A stretch of DNA of 64,000 bases from Delftia acidovorans (GTDB lineage Bacteria; Pseudomonadota; Gammaproteobacteria; Burkholderiales; Burkholderiaceae_C), in the NCBI GenBank assembly GCA_031286585.1, contig JAITUC010000030.1:1-64000 (forward strand), in the 5' to 3' direction. The notes beneath the pieces are model-generated. The model had not been told where the DNA came from. It saw nothing but the letters and a program-made list of their open reading frames with translations, and searched no databases. This document shows, piece after piece, positions 19,001 to 28,736 of the stretch. The position numbers and the translations under genes are program-made. The first letter of the stretch is position 1, and every line of letters begins with the position of its first letter.

Positions 19001-19996
19001 ATGCGACACCAGGAAAGAACCCACGCAGGGCGGACGCCAGCGCCGGCAACCCTTGCAACCCTGGCGGTGGTCATGGCCCTGGCCGGCTGCGCCAGCAAGG
19101 GGCCGCAGGGCTACGGCGCCCCTTCCGCCCAGCAGGAGACTGCCGCCCAGGCCCAGCAGCAATTGCAGAATGCCCAGCAGGCTACCCAGGTGGACAACGC
19201 CCAGACCTATCTGGACCTGATCACGCAGATGCAGCAGGCCGGCCAGTGGTATGCCTCGCTGGCGCACACCGAGGCCTTCGAGCAGCAGTACGGCGTGAAC
19301 CCGGAATCGCGCCTGATGCAGGCCGACGCGCTGCGCAACACCGGCCAGGTCGAGCAGGCCCGGCAGGCCTACCAGGCGCTGCTGCAGGGCGCCACCACGG
19401 CGCGGGCGCGGCGCGGCCTGGGCCTGCTGTACGCAAGCCAGGGCCAGTATGGCCAGGCCGTGGAGCAGCTGGAAAAGGCGCGCCAGCTCAACCCCATCGA
19501 CGCCAACGTGCTCAGTGACCTGGCCTATGCCCACATGCTCGACGGCCGGCTGGCCGCCGCGCAGATGCCCATCATGCAGGCCTCGCAGCTCGCCCCGGCC
19601 AACGCGCGGGTGCAGCTGAACATGGCACTGTTCTGGCTGGCCAGCGACAACCAGGCCCAGGCGTCGCAGCTGCTGCGCCAGCTGGCCCAGCCCCAGGCCA
19701 AGGGTGCCCTGCCCATGATCGACCAGACCTCGCTGCAGACCCTGCAGGCGCAGCTGGCCAGCGTGCGCGATGCCGTGCGCCTGCGCGGCGGCAGCCTGCC
19801 CGCCGAGGCCGGAGCCGCTGTGTCCAGCGCCCCCGTGCAGCCGCCTGCACTGCCGCCTGTGCCGACCCTGGGCACCCGCCCCGAAGCACGCGCCACCGAG
19901 GCCCTGCCCGAGACCCTGCCGGCCGGCATCACCCGGCGCATTCTTCTTTCCGAGCCGCCCGGCGCCGCAGGCGCAGCACCGGCCTCGCCACTTTGA
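19001..19996 (+). CDS. tadD: TadD TPR lipoprotein
   Basis: 331 residues from ATG 19001, two bases after the tadC stop. The signal ends in a lipobox, LAGC, so the protein is lipidated. It then has several tetratricopeptide repeats (such as ARRGLGLLYASQGQYGQAVEQLEKARQLNP, given here in two adjacent repeats) and a Pro/Ala-rich C-terminal tail. TadD proteins help assemble or stabilise the secretin in the outer membrane. Confidence 0.88.
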   Translation: MRHQERTHAGRTPAPATLATLAVVMALAGCASKGPQGYGAPSAQQETAAQAQQQLQNAQQATQVDNAQTYLDLITQMQQAGQWYASLAHTEAFEQQYGVNPESRLMQADALRNTGQVEQARQAYQALLQGATTARARRGLGLLYASQGQYGQAVEQLEKARQLNPIDANVLSDLAYAHMLDGRLAAAQMPIMQASQLAPANARVQLNMALFWLASDNQAQASQLLRQLAQPQAKGALPMIDQTSLQTLQAQLASVRDAVRLRGGSLPAEAGAAVSSAPVQPPALPPVPTLGTRPEARATEALPETLPAGITRRILLSEPPGAAGAAPASPL

Positions 19997-20006
19997 GGAG
20001 CACGAC

Positions 20007-20450
20007 ATGCCAGACACATACCGCATGGATCCGCCGCGCCGCACTGCAGTCGCTGCAGCTGCCCTGGCCCCCTGGCTGCTGGCCGCCGGCCTGGCCCTGC
20101 TTCCCGCGGCCGCGCTGCATGCCCAGGCCTTTGGCGAAGTGCAGAGCCCGCCCGAACCGGTGAATGCGCGGCCCCATGTGTTCGCCGAGCCCTCCACCGA
20201 CTCCATCCTGGTCGGCTACACGCTCTACACCAACCCCGATGGAACCGTGATGTACCTGCCCCGGCGCGAGATCGACATCGGCGGGGGCACCCTGCGGCTG
20301 CTGGAAATGCAGCACAGCCAGCCGGGCCAGCGTGCGCGCCCCATCGCGGGCGAGCAGGCGCGGCGCAGCTATGCGCGCTACCTCAAGAGCTTCGAGACGG
20401 AAATCCCCGCCCTGTACAAGACCGGCGTCGAAGCCGGCGGCAGGAACTGA
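20007..20450 (+). CDS. Small exported protein of the Tad locus (possibly DUF3613-like)
   Basis: 147 residues from ATG 20007 with a GAGGAG site just upstream. A signal peptide ends near AAALHAQA. The mature part has VNARPHVFAEPSTDSILVGY, a YLPRREIDIGG segment and a helix with SYARYLKSFETEIPALY. Small proteins of this kind occur in beta-proteobacterial Tad loci between tadD and tadE; the DUF assignment is from memory and uncertain. Function unknown, probably periplasmic. Confidence 0.7.
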   Translation: MPDTYRMDPPRRTAVAAAALAPWLLAAGLALLPAAALHAQAFGEVQSPPEPVNARPHVFAEPSTDSILVGYTLYTNPDGTVMYLPRREIDIGGGTLRLLEMQHSQPGQRARPIAGEQARRSYARYLKSFETEIPALYKTGVEAGGRN

Positions 20451-20483
20451 GGCCGGCCCCGGCCACGGCTTCCAGGAACGACC

Positions 20484-20999
20484 ATGACCCGGCGCCCATC
20501 CCGAGCTCACCGCGCCCACCGACCTGCCAGCCTGCGGCAGCGGGGGGTGTATGCGCTGGAGTGGGCCATCATCTTCCCGGTCTTCTTTGCCCTGCTGTAT
20601 GCCAGCATCAGCTACGGGCTGGCCTTTCTGGTGCGCGAATCCATGCAGGCCGCCGCCGAAGACGCCGCGCGGGCCACGCTGCGCTACCAGACCAGCCGCA
20701 GCGCCCGCCTGGACGCGGCCCGCAGCCTGGTGCAGCAGCGGCTCGACTGGCTGCCCGCCGACCTGCGGCCCACGGCAGGCAGCATCAACGTGCGCATCTG
20801 CAGGCTGCAGAACAGCGAACTGTGCTCGGCCACGCTGACCTGCGGCGTGCTGGTTGCCGAACGCTGCATGGTGCGCGTGGGCTTCACCATCCCTTATGGA
20901 ACCAGCCCGATAGCGCCCGCCCTGCCGGGCTTCGGCCTGGTCATGCCAGCGACACTGACAGCCAACGCCACCATCATGGTGGACAGGGGGGGAATATGA
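20484..20999 (+). CDS. tadE: TadE-like pseudopilin
   Basis: 171 residues. A basic N-terminus is followed by RGVYALEWAIIFPVFFALLYASISYGLAF, the TadE signature helix with a Glu at the position needed for prepilin processing. The rest is periplasmic and includes two Cys pairs (CRLQNSELC, CGVLVAERC) that could form disulfides. It overlaps the next gene by 4 bp (ATGA at 20996-20999). Confidence 0.88.
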   Translation: MTRRPSRAHRAHRPASLRQRGVYALEWAIIFPVFFALLYASISYGLAFLVRESMQAAAEDAARATLRYQTSRSARLDAARSLVQQRLDWLPADLRPTAGSINVRICRLQNSELCSATLTCGVLVAERCMVRVGFTIPYGTSPIAPALPGFGLVMPATLTANATIMVDRGGI

Positions 21000-21634
21000 A
21001 GCCCCCCCTGAGCGGCTGCGCCGCTTCCCCCTCTCTCGCTACGCGGGAGGGGGGCATCCGGGCAACCGGCGACACCCTCGCTGCGGGGCGGCCCTTGCTT
21101 GGTGTCTCTGGATTGGGGTGTGCCATGCATGAGCCATGCCCCCCTGCATCGGCCGAGGACACCGGCGACACCTTCGCGGCAGGGATGCGCAGGCGGCAGC
21201 GTGGCGTGGCGGCGGTGGAGTTCGCGCTGATCGCCGGGGTGATGGTGATGCTGCTGATGGGCATGTTCGTGTACTGGCGCGTGCTGCAGGCCCAGCAGTC
21301 GCTGGCGCGTGCCACGGGCGATGGAGCACGCATGGTGCAGCATCTGGCCTTTGGCGGGATGGCGGGCTACAACCCGGCCAAGCCGGCCGAGCGCGCCAAC
21401 ATCCTGCAGGCCACCAGCGATGTGGTGAACCAGAGCCTGGCGGCCAGCGGCATTCCGGCGGGCACGGCGCCCACCCAGATTCAGATCGACTGGGGCACTT
21501 CCCAGGCCACGCTGAGCGTGGTGTACATGCTTCCCCCCGTGCTGGGCCAGGGCCTGCAGGTGGGCAGCCAGACCTTGGGCGAACCCACGCGCCTGGAGTC
21601 GCGCAGCCTGATCAGGCTTGCGCCCGGCAGCTAG
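20996..21634 (+). CDS. Second TadE/TadF-like pseudopilin with an aberrant N-terminal extension
   Basis: If translated from ATG 20996 it has 212 residues, but only the part from about residue 64 resembles the family: RRRQRGVAAVEFALIAGVMVMLLMGMFV with the conserved Glu. Residues 2-63 are encoded by an intergenic-type repeat (20999-21123) and look random. The more likely native start is ATG 21185 (149 residues) or ATG 21125. The frame is open through the repeat, so coupling to tadE through the ATGA overlap would give a longer product. Confidence 0.8.
   Translation: MKPPLSGCAASPSLATREGGIRATGDTLAAGRPLLGVSGLGCAMHEPCPPASAEDTGDTFAAGMRRRQRGVAAVEFALIAGVMVMLLMGMFVYWRVLQAQQSLARATGDGARMVQHLAFGGMAGYNPAKPAERANILQATSDVVNQSLAASGIPAGTAPTQIQIDWGTSQATLSVVYMLPPVLGQGLQVGSQTLGEPTRLESRSLIRLAPGS
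20999..21123 (+). repeat. Hairpin-rich intergenic repeat lodged inside the Tad operon
   Basis: The stretch contains AGCGGC-TGC-GCCGCT and CCCCCTC...GAGGGGG inverted repeats and ends near GGATTGGGGTGTGCCA. In style it matches hairpin repeats found between genes in Comamonadaceae (family knowledge, not checked here). Here it separates tadE from the following pseudopilin without closing the reading frame. Confidence 0.6.
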
Positions 21635-21650
21635 ACAGGAGGACCAGAGC

Positions 21651-23915
21651 ATGCTCACCCACCTCCCCGCATCCGTACGCCACCCCCGAACGCGCCGGCA
21701 AGGGCGCCGGCAAGGCGGCAGCCTGCTCGTGCAGTTCGCCCTGCTGGGCTCGGTGCTGTTCCTGTTGCTCGGCGTCGTGGACCTGGGCTACATGTACTAC
21801 GCCAAGCGTGACCTGCAGCGCATTGCCGATCTGGCGGCCACCCAGGCGGCCCAGACCATCAATGCCGACCGCAGCAACCGCGCCGCCTGCGTGACGGCCG
21901 GGCAGGACAGCATCACGGCCAACTGGCCCGTTCCGCTGACCCGCAACACCAGCCAGACCCTGGTCAGCTGCGGCAACTGGAACCCGGCGGACCCGGCCAG
22001 GCAGTCCAGCGGCGGCCGCTTCTTCGACGCCAGCTCCGGGCCGCTGAACGCAGCGCGCGTGACGGTGGGCGGCACCTCGCCCACCATCTTCCCCGGTCCC
22101 TGGAGCCGTGCCGTGGTGGCCGAGGCCATTGCCATGCGCAACGACTCGGTGGCGTCCTTCCAGGTGGGCTCGCAGCTGCTGCGCTTCAACAAGGACACGC
22201 CGCTGGGCGGCCTGCTGGGCCTGGTGGGCCTGGACGTGGGCATGCTGACCCTGCTGGACTCCAAGGGCCTGGCCGATGCCAAGATCAGCCCGGCCGGCCT
22301 GCTCAAGGCCCTGGGCGTCAACCTGGGGATAGAGCAGCTGCGCGCGCTGTCGCCCGAGGGCCTGGCCAACATCGCCAGCGTCACCCTGCTGAACGTGATC
22401 GACGCCTCCATCAGCGCCATCACCGACAACGCGCTGGCGGTGCAGCTCAACGCGCTCAAGACCCAGATCATCAACCTGGGCCTGAGCACCATCAAGATCC
22501 CGCTGGGCAGCCTGGATGACCAGAAGGGCCTGTTCGCCTTCCTGGGCGCCGGCCGCACCGATCCCCTGAACGCGGCCATGGATGTGCAGCTGGGCATCGG
22601 CGACCTGCTGAAGACGGCCATTGCCATCGGCGCCAACGGCCATGCGCTGCAGGCCAACCAGCTCGATGTGGCCGGCCTCATCAAGGGCCAGCTGACCATC
22701 GTGCAGCCGCCCACCATTGCCGTGGGCCCCGTCGGCACGCAGGGCTACAGCGCGCAGATCCGCCTGAACCTGAACGTGGACACCGACCAGTTGCTGGGCG
22801 GCGCGCTCAAATGGCTGGTCAAGGACATCCTGGGCACCCAGGTCAAGCTGCCCATTGCCGTGGACATCACCAACGCCACGGGCACGCTGACGGCACTGCA
22901 GTGCAGCGCCAGCCCGCAGACCATGGACCTGTCGGTCAAGTCCTCCATCCTCAACGCCTGCGTGGGCAAGATGGACCCCAATAACAAGCAAAGCTGCGAG
23001 AAGGGCCTGCAGGACGAGCAGCTGATCACCCTGCTGCGCCTGCCCGTGCTGACCGGCAAGCTCTGGGTGCCGGCCCTGGAGTACACGGACTCCACCACGG
23101 GCCTGGGCATGGAGCCCGGCTACGAGGACCCGGCCGATCCCAACTGGTCCAAGACCAACCGCTCCACGCAGGTGAACCAGCTGGCGCTGGGCGACACGGT
23201 CAACAACATCGTCACGGGACTGCTCAACCTGCTCAGCGGCCTGCTGCAGCCACCGAACAGCACGCCCACCGATATCACCACGCGCCTGCTGGGCTCCTAC
23301 CTGGACGCCTCCATGGTGAACGGGCTCTACAACGTGACCAGCATCACCAACCTGCTGCTCAACGGGCGCGGCGTGGCCGGCGACAAGGACTACATGCCGC
23401 CGCTGCTCACGTCCAACTTCACGTTCAACAACGCCATCGCCAAGTCCTGCCTGCTGGTGGCCTGCCCGTCCTCCACCTGGTCCAGCGGCACGTTCTCGGC
23501 CGCCCTCAACTCCTACACCAGCGTGCCCGGCGGCCTGCTGGATGTGCTGGGCATCTCCACCTACGACAACGGCTACCAGAGCTGCGCGGGCCTGCTCAGC
23601 TCGCTGCTCAACTGGAATGGCTGCGTCAAGAACAACGTGACCAAGCTGCTGACCTCGCACCCGCAGTACCTGTACGCGATCAACCCGAACAGCCCCGAGA
23701 TCCAGTCCTTGCTCAACCGCGACAACAACCTCACCTGCACCGGCGCCCTGTGCACCCTGCTCAAGCCGCTGGTCACCACCGTACTCAAGCCCATCCTCAA
23801 CGGCGTGGGCACGCTGCTGACCAGCGTGCTCAAGGACACGCTGGGGCTGGAGGTGGGCCGTACCGACATCAAGGCCCTGTCCATCGGCTGCGACACGGCG
23901 CAACTGGTTTTCTGA
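21651..23915 (+). CDS. tadG: TadG-like Flp pilus protein with a long extracytoplasmic region
   Basis: 754 residues from ATG 21651 behind an AGGAGGA site. The Tad-type N-terminal helix [34 protein letters not shown] is seen in two parts around residues 20-50, followed by [12 protein letters not shown]. The long periplasmic part is rich in Leu/Gly/Asn helical repeats and has scattered Cys. TadG proteins are minor, membrane-anchored parts of the Tad system. It is the last structural gene of the locus. Confidence 0.82.
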   Translation: MLTHLPASVRHPRTRRQGRRQGGSLLVQFALLGSVLFLLLGVVDLGYMYYAKRDLQRIADLAATQAAQTINADRSNRAACVTAGQDSITANWPVPLTRNTSQTLVSCGNWNPADPARQSSGGRFFDASSGPLNAARVTVGGTSPTIFPGPWSRAVVAEAIAMRNDSVASFQVGSQLLRFNKDTPLGGLLGLVGLDVGMLTLLDSKGLADAKISPAGLLKALGVNLGIEQLRALSPEGLANIASVTLLNVIDASISAITDNALAVQLNALKTQIINLGLSTIKIPLGSLDDQKGLFAFLGAGRTDPLNAAMDVQLGIGDLLKTAIAIGANGHALQANQLDVAGLIKGQLTIVQPPTIAVGPVGTQGYSAQIRLNLNVDTDQLLGGALKWLVKDILGTQVKLPIAVDITNATGTLTALQCSASPQTMDLSVKSSILNACVGKMDPNNKQSCEKGLQDEQLITLLRLPVLTGKLWVPALEYTDSTTGLGMEPGYEDPADPNWSKTNRSTQVNQLALGDTVNNIVTGLLNLLSGLLQPPNSTPTDITTRLLGSYLDASMVNGLYNVTSITNLLLNGRGVAGDKDYMPPLLTSNFTFNNAIAKSCLLVACPSSTWSSGTFSAALNSYTSVPGGLLDVLGISTYDNGYQSCAGLLSSLLNWNGCVKNNVTKLLTSHPQYLYAINPNSPEIQSLLNRDNNLTCTGALCTLLKPLVTTVLKPILNGVGTLLTSVLKDTLGLEVGRTDIKALSIGCDTAQLVF

Positions 23916-23965
23916 ACTGCAGGCAAGGCCATCCAATCCATGAATCGACAACGAGGGAATGCAAC

Positions 23966-25360
23966 GTGAATCTGGACGAGCTCGTCATCTATGTCTGGGA
24001 AGGCCAGGCCGATATCGCCGAGCGGGTGGAGCGCTGCGTGCTCAACCTGGGCGTGGACGTGGTGCGCGCCGACGGGCTGACCCTGCCCGCAGACACCAGC
24101 GAGCTGGGCAATGCGATTGCCGTGGTCAGCGTCTCGGTGCTGGAGGGCGCGCGCTTCACGCGCCAGGGCGTGGAGGGCACCTTCGGCATGCCCGTGCTGT
24201 GGGTCAGCGCCAAGCAGCGCGATGCCAACGCCGGCACCTATGCCATGGAGTACTCGCATGTGCTGCCCTTCGACTTCACGGGGGCCGAGCTGCGCGCCAT
24301 GCTGGTGCGCATCCTGCGGCGCATGCAAAGCAACCAGCGGCAGGTGCAGCGCTCGGAGGACATCATCGCCGTGGCCGACTGCATGCAGCGCCTGCTGCGC
24401 GACGTGGACACCTTTGCCGACTGCGAGCACAGCGTGCTCATCATCGGCGAGACCGGCGTGGGCAAGGAGCGCATTGCCGAGCGGCTGCACGAGCGCAACA
24501 ACCGCTACGGCCAGGGCCCCTTCGTGGTGGTCAACTGCGGAGCCATCCCGGACGGGCTGTTCGAGTCCCTGTTCTTCGGCCATGCCAAGGGCTCGTTCAC
24601 GGGCGCGGTGAATGCCCACAAGGGCTACCTGGAGCAGGCCAACGGCGGCACGCTGTTCCTGGACGAGATTGCCGACCTGCCGCTGTACCAGCAGGTCAAG
24701 CTGCTGCGCGTGCTGGAAGAGCGCGCCATCACGCGGCTGGGGTCCGCCGCCGCCGTGCGGCTGGACTTCCGGCTGGTGGCGGCCACCAACAAGCCCCTGC
24801 GCGGGCTGGTGCGCGAGGGGCGCTTCCGGGCCGACCTGTTCTTCCGCCTGGCCGTGATCGAGCTGCAGATCCCCAGCCTGGAGGAGCGCGGCGAGGCCGA
24901 CAAGCTGGCCATCTTCCACGCCATCCTGCACAAGGTGGTGGGCGAGGCCGCGATGAAGGAGCTGGGCGAGCCGCCCTTCTTCATCCTCGACGCCGTGGCC
25001 CAGATGTACTTCCCCGGCAATGTGCGCGAGTTGCGCAACCTGGCCGAGCGCATCGGCGTGGCCGCGCGCCAGACGCGCGACTGGGCTGCCGACGGCGCCA
25101 CGCAGCGCATCCTGCAGCACGCCCAGGCCCTGTCTGCCACCACCTTCCCGCCGGACGCGGGCGCCGCCGAGCCCCTGCTGGCCGACCGCAGCAACTGGGA
25201 CATGGACGAGCGCAACCGCATCATCGCGGCGCTCAACACCAATGACTGGAAGCGCCAGAACACGGCCCAGCACCTGGGCATCAGCCGCAAGGTGCTCTGG
25301 GAAAAGATGCGCAAGTACCAGATCAGCGATGGCGAGCCCGAAGTGCCCGTGCCGGGCTGA
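23966..25360 (+). CDS. Sigma-54-dependent activator at the end of the Tad locus
   Basis: 464 residues from GTG 23966, which sits 8 nt after a GAGGG site; no ATG in frame fits better. The first 120 residues are a divergent regulatory domain without the Asp-Asp and Lys of a normal receiver ([23 protein letters not shown]...). The AAA+ domain has Walker A GETGVGKE (161-168, Lys167), the sigma-54 contact loop as GSFTGA (209-214) instead of GAFTGA, Walker [14 protein letters not shown], and the arginine-finger region. A Fis-type helix-turn-helix closes the protein ([20 protein letters not shown]). It probably controls the pilus genes, but no clear -24/-12 site was found upstream of flp. Confidence 0.88.
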   Translation: MNLDELVIYVWEGQADIAERVERCVLNLGVDVVRADGLTLPADTSELGNAIAVVSVSVLEGARFTRQGVEGTFGMPVLWVSAKQRDANAGTYAMEYSHVLPFDFTGAELRAMLVRILRRMQSNQRQVQRSEDIIAVADCMQRLLRDVDTFADCEHSVLIIGETGVGKERIAERLHERNNRYGQGPFVVVNCGAIPDGLFESLFFGHAKGSFTGAVNAHKGYLEQANGGTLFLDEIADLPLYQQVKLLRVLEERAITRLGSAAAVRLDFRLVAATNKPLRGLVREGRFRADLFFRLAVIELQIPSLEERGEADKLAIFHAILHKVVGEAAMKELGEPPFFILDAVAQMYFPGNVRELRNLAERIGVAARQTRDWAADGATQRILQHAQALSATTFPPDAGAAEPLLADRSNWDMDERNRIIAALNTNDWKRQNTAQHLGISRKVLWEKMRKYQISDGEPEVPVPG

Positions 25361-25394
25361 GCGCGCCCTCCCACACATCCCCATCCCCCACGCC

Positions 25395-26669
25395 ATGGAG
25401 ACCTCCACGAACATGCAGGACAAGCCGGTCATCATCTTCGTCAGCGCCGTCTACCCCAGCCAGTACAGCCTGCTGTGCAGCCACCTTCGCGCCAGCGGCG
25501 CGGCCGACAGCTGGTTCATGACCATGCCCGGCCACGCCGAGAACTACGCCAGTCAGTGCGACCACCTGCTGTCGTTCCGGCCCGATGGCGACATCGTCGG
25601 CCCGCAAAGCTACTACTACTCCAGCAAGGTGGAGCGCTCGGCGCGCATAGGCCGCGGCCTGCTGCAGGGGCTGCAGGCCTTCGAGAAGGACAAGGGCAAG
25701 CGCATCGACGTGGTGGTCACGCACTCGCTGTGGGGCGCACCCAACCTGCTGTACGGCGAGATCGATGCGGCCATCGTCAGCTACATCGAGTTCCCCAGCT
25801 ACCGCGTGCACGGCAACGAGCCCGACTATCCGCCCGACCTGTCCCAGCGCCTGGCCGACCGCAACATGGAAATGCTGCACTACCACCAGGTGCTGTGCAG
25901 CGACCTGACCATCGCGCCCAGCGCCCATGCGCGCTCGCTGTTCCCGCCGCTGCTGCAGGAGCGCGTGGCCGTGCAGTTCGAGGGCTTCGACATCCAGGCG
26001 CCCGACGAGCAGGCCGAGCCGCCGCCGCGCCAGGACGCGCGCTTCACCGTGGCCTTCTCGTCGCGCGACCTGTCCAGCTCCAAGGGCTTCGAGACCTTCA
26101 TGCGCCTGGTCGATCGCCTGGTGCGCGAGGGCGATGGCCAGCAGATGCGCTTCATCGCCCTGGGCGACCCCACGGCCGTGACCTATGGTTACGAACAGCA
26201 GTGGGTGGAGCGCCGCTACCAGGGCAAGGTGGCCAGCTTTCGCGACCACCTGCTGAAGATCCACCCGGCCGCCGAGGTGGTGGAGTTCCCGGGCAAGCTG
26301 CCGTATGACGAGTTCGCGCGCACGCTGGCCTCGGTGGACCTGTTCCTCTACCCGCTGCGCTACGGCGTGGCCAACTGGGGATTGATGGAGATCCTGGCGC
26401 GCGGCGGCTGCGTGATCGGATCGAACTGGGGCTTTGTGCCGGAGCTGGTGCAAAACGATGTCAACGGCCTGCTGCTGCCCGACAGCGACGACGCCTGGAT
26501 CGCCGCCATCCGCCAGCTGCGCGACGACCCGGCCCGGCGCCAGCGCTACGGCCGGGCCGCACGCGAGACGGGCAAGCGCTTTCACATCTCCAACGTGGCC
26601 CCGCGCTTCATGGACCTGTTCCGCCTGGCCATGGCGCGGCGCAAGGCCAGCCCGCTCATGCTGGAGTGA
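25395..26669 (+). CDS. Glycosyltransferase, GT-B fold (family 4-like)
   Basis: 424 residues from ATG 25395, 35 bp after the activator gene. The N-terminal Rossmann half begins [31 protein letters not shown]. The C-terminal half has the donor-site pattern [37 protein letters not shown] and [26 protein letters not shown], with the E-x7-E type arrangement of GT4 enzymes. No membrane segment. It is the last gene of this strand block. Being attached to the Tad locus, it could glycosylate pilin or a surface polysaccharide; this is inference from position. Confidence 0.8.
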   Translation: METSTNMQDKPVIIFVSAVYPSQYSLLCSHLRASGAADSWFMTMPGHAENYASQCDHLLSFRPDGDIVGPQSYYYSSKVERSARIGRGLLQGLQAFEKDKGKRIDVVVTHSLWGAPNLLYGEIDAAIVSYIEFPSYRVHGNEPDYPPDLSQRLADRNMEMLHYHQVLCSDLTIAPSAHARSLFPPLLQERVAVQFEGFDIQAPDEQAEPPPRQDARFTVAFSSRDLSSSKGFETFMRLVDRLVREGDGQQMRFIALGDPTAVTYGYEQQWVERRYQGKVASFRDHLLKIHPAAEVVEFPGKLPYDEFARTLASVDLFLYPLRYGVANWGLMEILARGGCVIGSNWGFVPELVQNDVNGLLLPDSDDAWIAAIRQLRDDPARRQRYGRAARETGKRFHISNVAPRFMDLFRLAMARRKASPLMLE

Positions 26670-26717
26670 GGCGCTGCACCGGCCCGGGCCCAGGCCGGGC
26701 CCGGGCCAGGCTGGTGC

Positions 26718-28178
26718 TCAGGCCCGCGCCTGCAGGAAAAATCCCGTGCCCATGCCGGTCTCGGCGGCAGACACCTCGGCTCCACCGGACACGCCAGACA
26801 CGGATGAGGCCGCCACAAGAGCAGACATGCGCTCCATGCCGCTCCAGCTCAGGGCCATGTCCAGCTCGTCGCCGTCCTGCACCTCGGTCGCCTCCAGCAC
26901 CTCCAGCACGTCTTCCACGCGCACCACCTGGTCCAGCAGGCCATGCAGCGAGGGCCGGGCGATGAAGAAGCCCTGCGCGCCATGGGCTCCCGCCAGCGCC
27001 ACGGCCTCCAGGCCCTGGGCGGACTCGATGCCTTCCACGATCACGCAGGCGCCCCGGTCCGCGCACAGGCTGATCAGGCCCTGCATCATCCGGGCCGAAG
27101 GCCGGGCCTGCAGGCTCTGGTCCAGCACGGACTTGTCGATCTTGACGATGTTGGCGCGCAGCTTGCCCAGCATGTCCAGGCCGCCGCGCCGGGGCACGAT
27201 ATCGTCCAGCGCCACGCGCACGCCCAGGATCTGCAGGTGCCGCACCAGGCCCAGCGCGGCCTTCTCGCAGGGGAAGGCGCCGGTCTCGGTGATCTCCAGC
27301 ACCAGGCGCTGGGCGATCTCGGGCCGGTCCTCCAGATAGTCGAACACGCCTTCCCACCAGGCGTCGTCGCAGAACGAGGCGGCCGACAGATTGCAGCCCA
27401 GGCTGTGGCCGGTCTTCATCTCCAGCGCGCCTATCACCGACCACAGCACGCTGCGGTCCAGCCGCGCGGCCAGGCCCAGGCGCTCCAGCGACTCGATGGC
27501 ATGGGGCAAGGCGTAGTTGTCGTAGGCAGAGAACACGCTGCGGCGCAGCAGGCACTCGTGGTAGAGCGTGCGGCCCGCGCCGGTCCCACTGCCGCCCCCT
27601 GCCATGCCTGCAGGCTCCAGCAGCGTCACGGGCTGGAATGCCAGCGCCAGGTGGCCCAGCCGCAGATCGTCCAGCAGGCGGCCCGCCAGCTGCATGTCGG
27701 CCTGGTAGGTCTTGATCAGCCTGGGGGGCATCCTGCGCACCGCCATGTCCTGGACGCCCGCCGTGGCCTGGCCCTTGCCGCGTATCTCGTGCAGGCCCGT
27801 CAGGGAAACGCAGCCCAGCGCCTGCACCTCGGCGCGCAGATAGGCCTGGCGCGAGCCGTCCACCACCGGGTCGCGCACCAGGGCGGACTCCAGCGCATGC
27901 ATCCAGCCATGCCGGGCCTGGTTGCCGGGCAGGACCGCGTCGGCCATCGTGCGGGGGTCGAACCCGCGGACCAGCAGCGTATCGCCCGCGCGCTCCAGCG
28001 ATTCGGCATCGATGCCCAGGCCCTTGAGCCGTTCCACGCAGACCTGCATGGCCTCGTCGCAGAAGCCGTTGCCGTAGACGCTGCGCCAGGTCCGCAGGGG
28101 CGACAGCCAGATGGCCAGGTCCACGGGGGCGTCCCCGTGCGGAGCTTCGATGATGTCGTGCATGGTGTGCTCCTTCAT
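26718..28178 (-). CDS. EAL-domain protein, probable cyclic-di-GMP phosphodiesterase
   Basis: 486 residues from ATG 28178 (ATG 28163 is an in-frame alternative). Residues 1-170 are an unassigned N-terminal part. The EAL domain from about 180 keeps most catalytic positions: the first motif reads ECLLR instead of EALLR, then CNLSAASF, VLEITETG, VALDDI, VKIDKSV, VIVEGIES and GAQGFFIARP. The DDFG loop is DDIVPRRGG, so the metal site may be altered. The domain should cut or bind c-di-GMP. It follows directly on the small gene upstream (stop codon at 28179-28181), so the two are one transcription unit. It converges with the glycosyltransferase gene. Confidence 0.83.
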   Translation of the reverse strand: MKEHTMHDIIEAPHGDAPVDLAIWLSPLRTWRSVYGNGFCDEAMQVCVERLKGLGIDAESLERAGDTLLVRGFDPRTMADAVLPGNQARHGWMHALESALVRDPVVDGSRQAYLRAEVQALGCVSLTGLHEIRGKGQATAGVQDMAVRRMPPRLIKTYQADMQLAGRLLDDLRLGHLALAFQPVTLLEPAGMAGGGSGTGAGRTLYHECLLRRSVFSAYDNYALPHAIESLERLGLAARLDRSVLWSVIGALEMKTGHSLGCNLSAASFCDDAWWEGVFDYLEDRPEIAQRLVLEITETGAFPCEKAALGLVRHLQILGVRVALDDIVPRRGGLDMLGKLRANIVKIDKSVLDQSLQARPSARMMQGLISLCADRGACVIVEGIESAQGLEAVALAGAHGAQGFFIARPSLHGLLDQVVRVEDVLEVLEATEVQDGDELDMALSWSGMERMSALVAASSVSGVSGGAEVSAAETGMGTGFFLQARA

Positions 28179-28736
28179 TCAACGGCCTGCAATGGGTTGT
28201 GAATAGCAGTGAAATCCGATCGCCCTGCGCCCCTGGTCCGTGGGCCCGCCGCCCAGCGCACCCGCGTCCACGGCCGACAGCGCCAGGTCCACATGGCCGG
28301 TCACCAGGTCAAAGACCACCGAGCACGCATCCGCCTTGCGGCTGAAATACGCCAGCGTGGCGTCCGTGCCGGCTGCGAAGCTGCCCAGCAGCGCCTGCCC
28401 GTCCTGCTCCTGGAACACGGCCTGCGCGCTGCCCTGCTGGGGCACGATGACGCGGTCACCCTGCTGCAGCAAGGCGCCGGCCTGGGCCGCGATCACATCA
28501 TTGCGCCGCACGATGCGCACGCCCTCGCTCACGCGCGTCAGCAGCGCCACCGGCGCCACCTGTGCATGCGAGCCTCCATCGCCGGCCTCGCGCGCAGCGG
28601 CAAAGGCAGAAGCGCGCGGCACCGCCGCAGACACGAACGAGGCGGGCACGTTCAGCGGCTTGCTGCGCGCCCTGTCAGGGCTGGTGCGCAGCCGCGACAT
28701 GCCCACGCCTGCAAGCGACAACGATAGAGCGGCCAT
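28179..28736 (-). CDS. Hypothetical protein encoded with the EAL protein (FecR-like fragment)
   Basis: 185 residues from ATG 28736, chosen because GGAGGAG lies 5 nt upstream on this strand. No signal peptide is obvious. Residues about 70-165 read LLTRVSEGVRIVRRNDVIAAQAGALLQQGDRVIVPQQG in two parts, like the FecR-type or adhesin-retention beta folds that carry a GD-x-V turn. Cys residues are few. The gene abuts the EAL gene, suggesting a partner or sensor of c-di-GMP turnover. Function unknown. Confidence 0.65.
   Translation of the reverse strand: MAALSLSLAGVGMSRLRTSPDRARSKPLNVPASFVSAAVPRASAFAAAREAGDGGSHAQVAPVALLTRVSEGVRIVRRNDVIAAQAGALLQQGDRVIVPQQGSAQAVFQEQDGQALLGSFAAGTDATLAYFSRKADACSVVFDLVTGHVDLALSAVDAGALGGGPTDQGRRAIGFHCYSQPIAGR

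Noticed and set aside
21612..23951. 779-codon open frame on the minus strand opposite tadG
   Set aside because: It is composed of His/Gln/Gly/Val runs typical of antisense GC-rich sequence, and tadG on the plus strand explains the region.
23966..24330. Normal response-regulator receiver at the start of the Tad-linked activator
   Set aside because: The paired acidic residues, central Asp and Lys of receivers are not seen.
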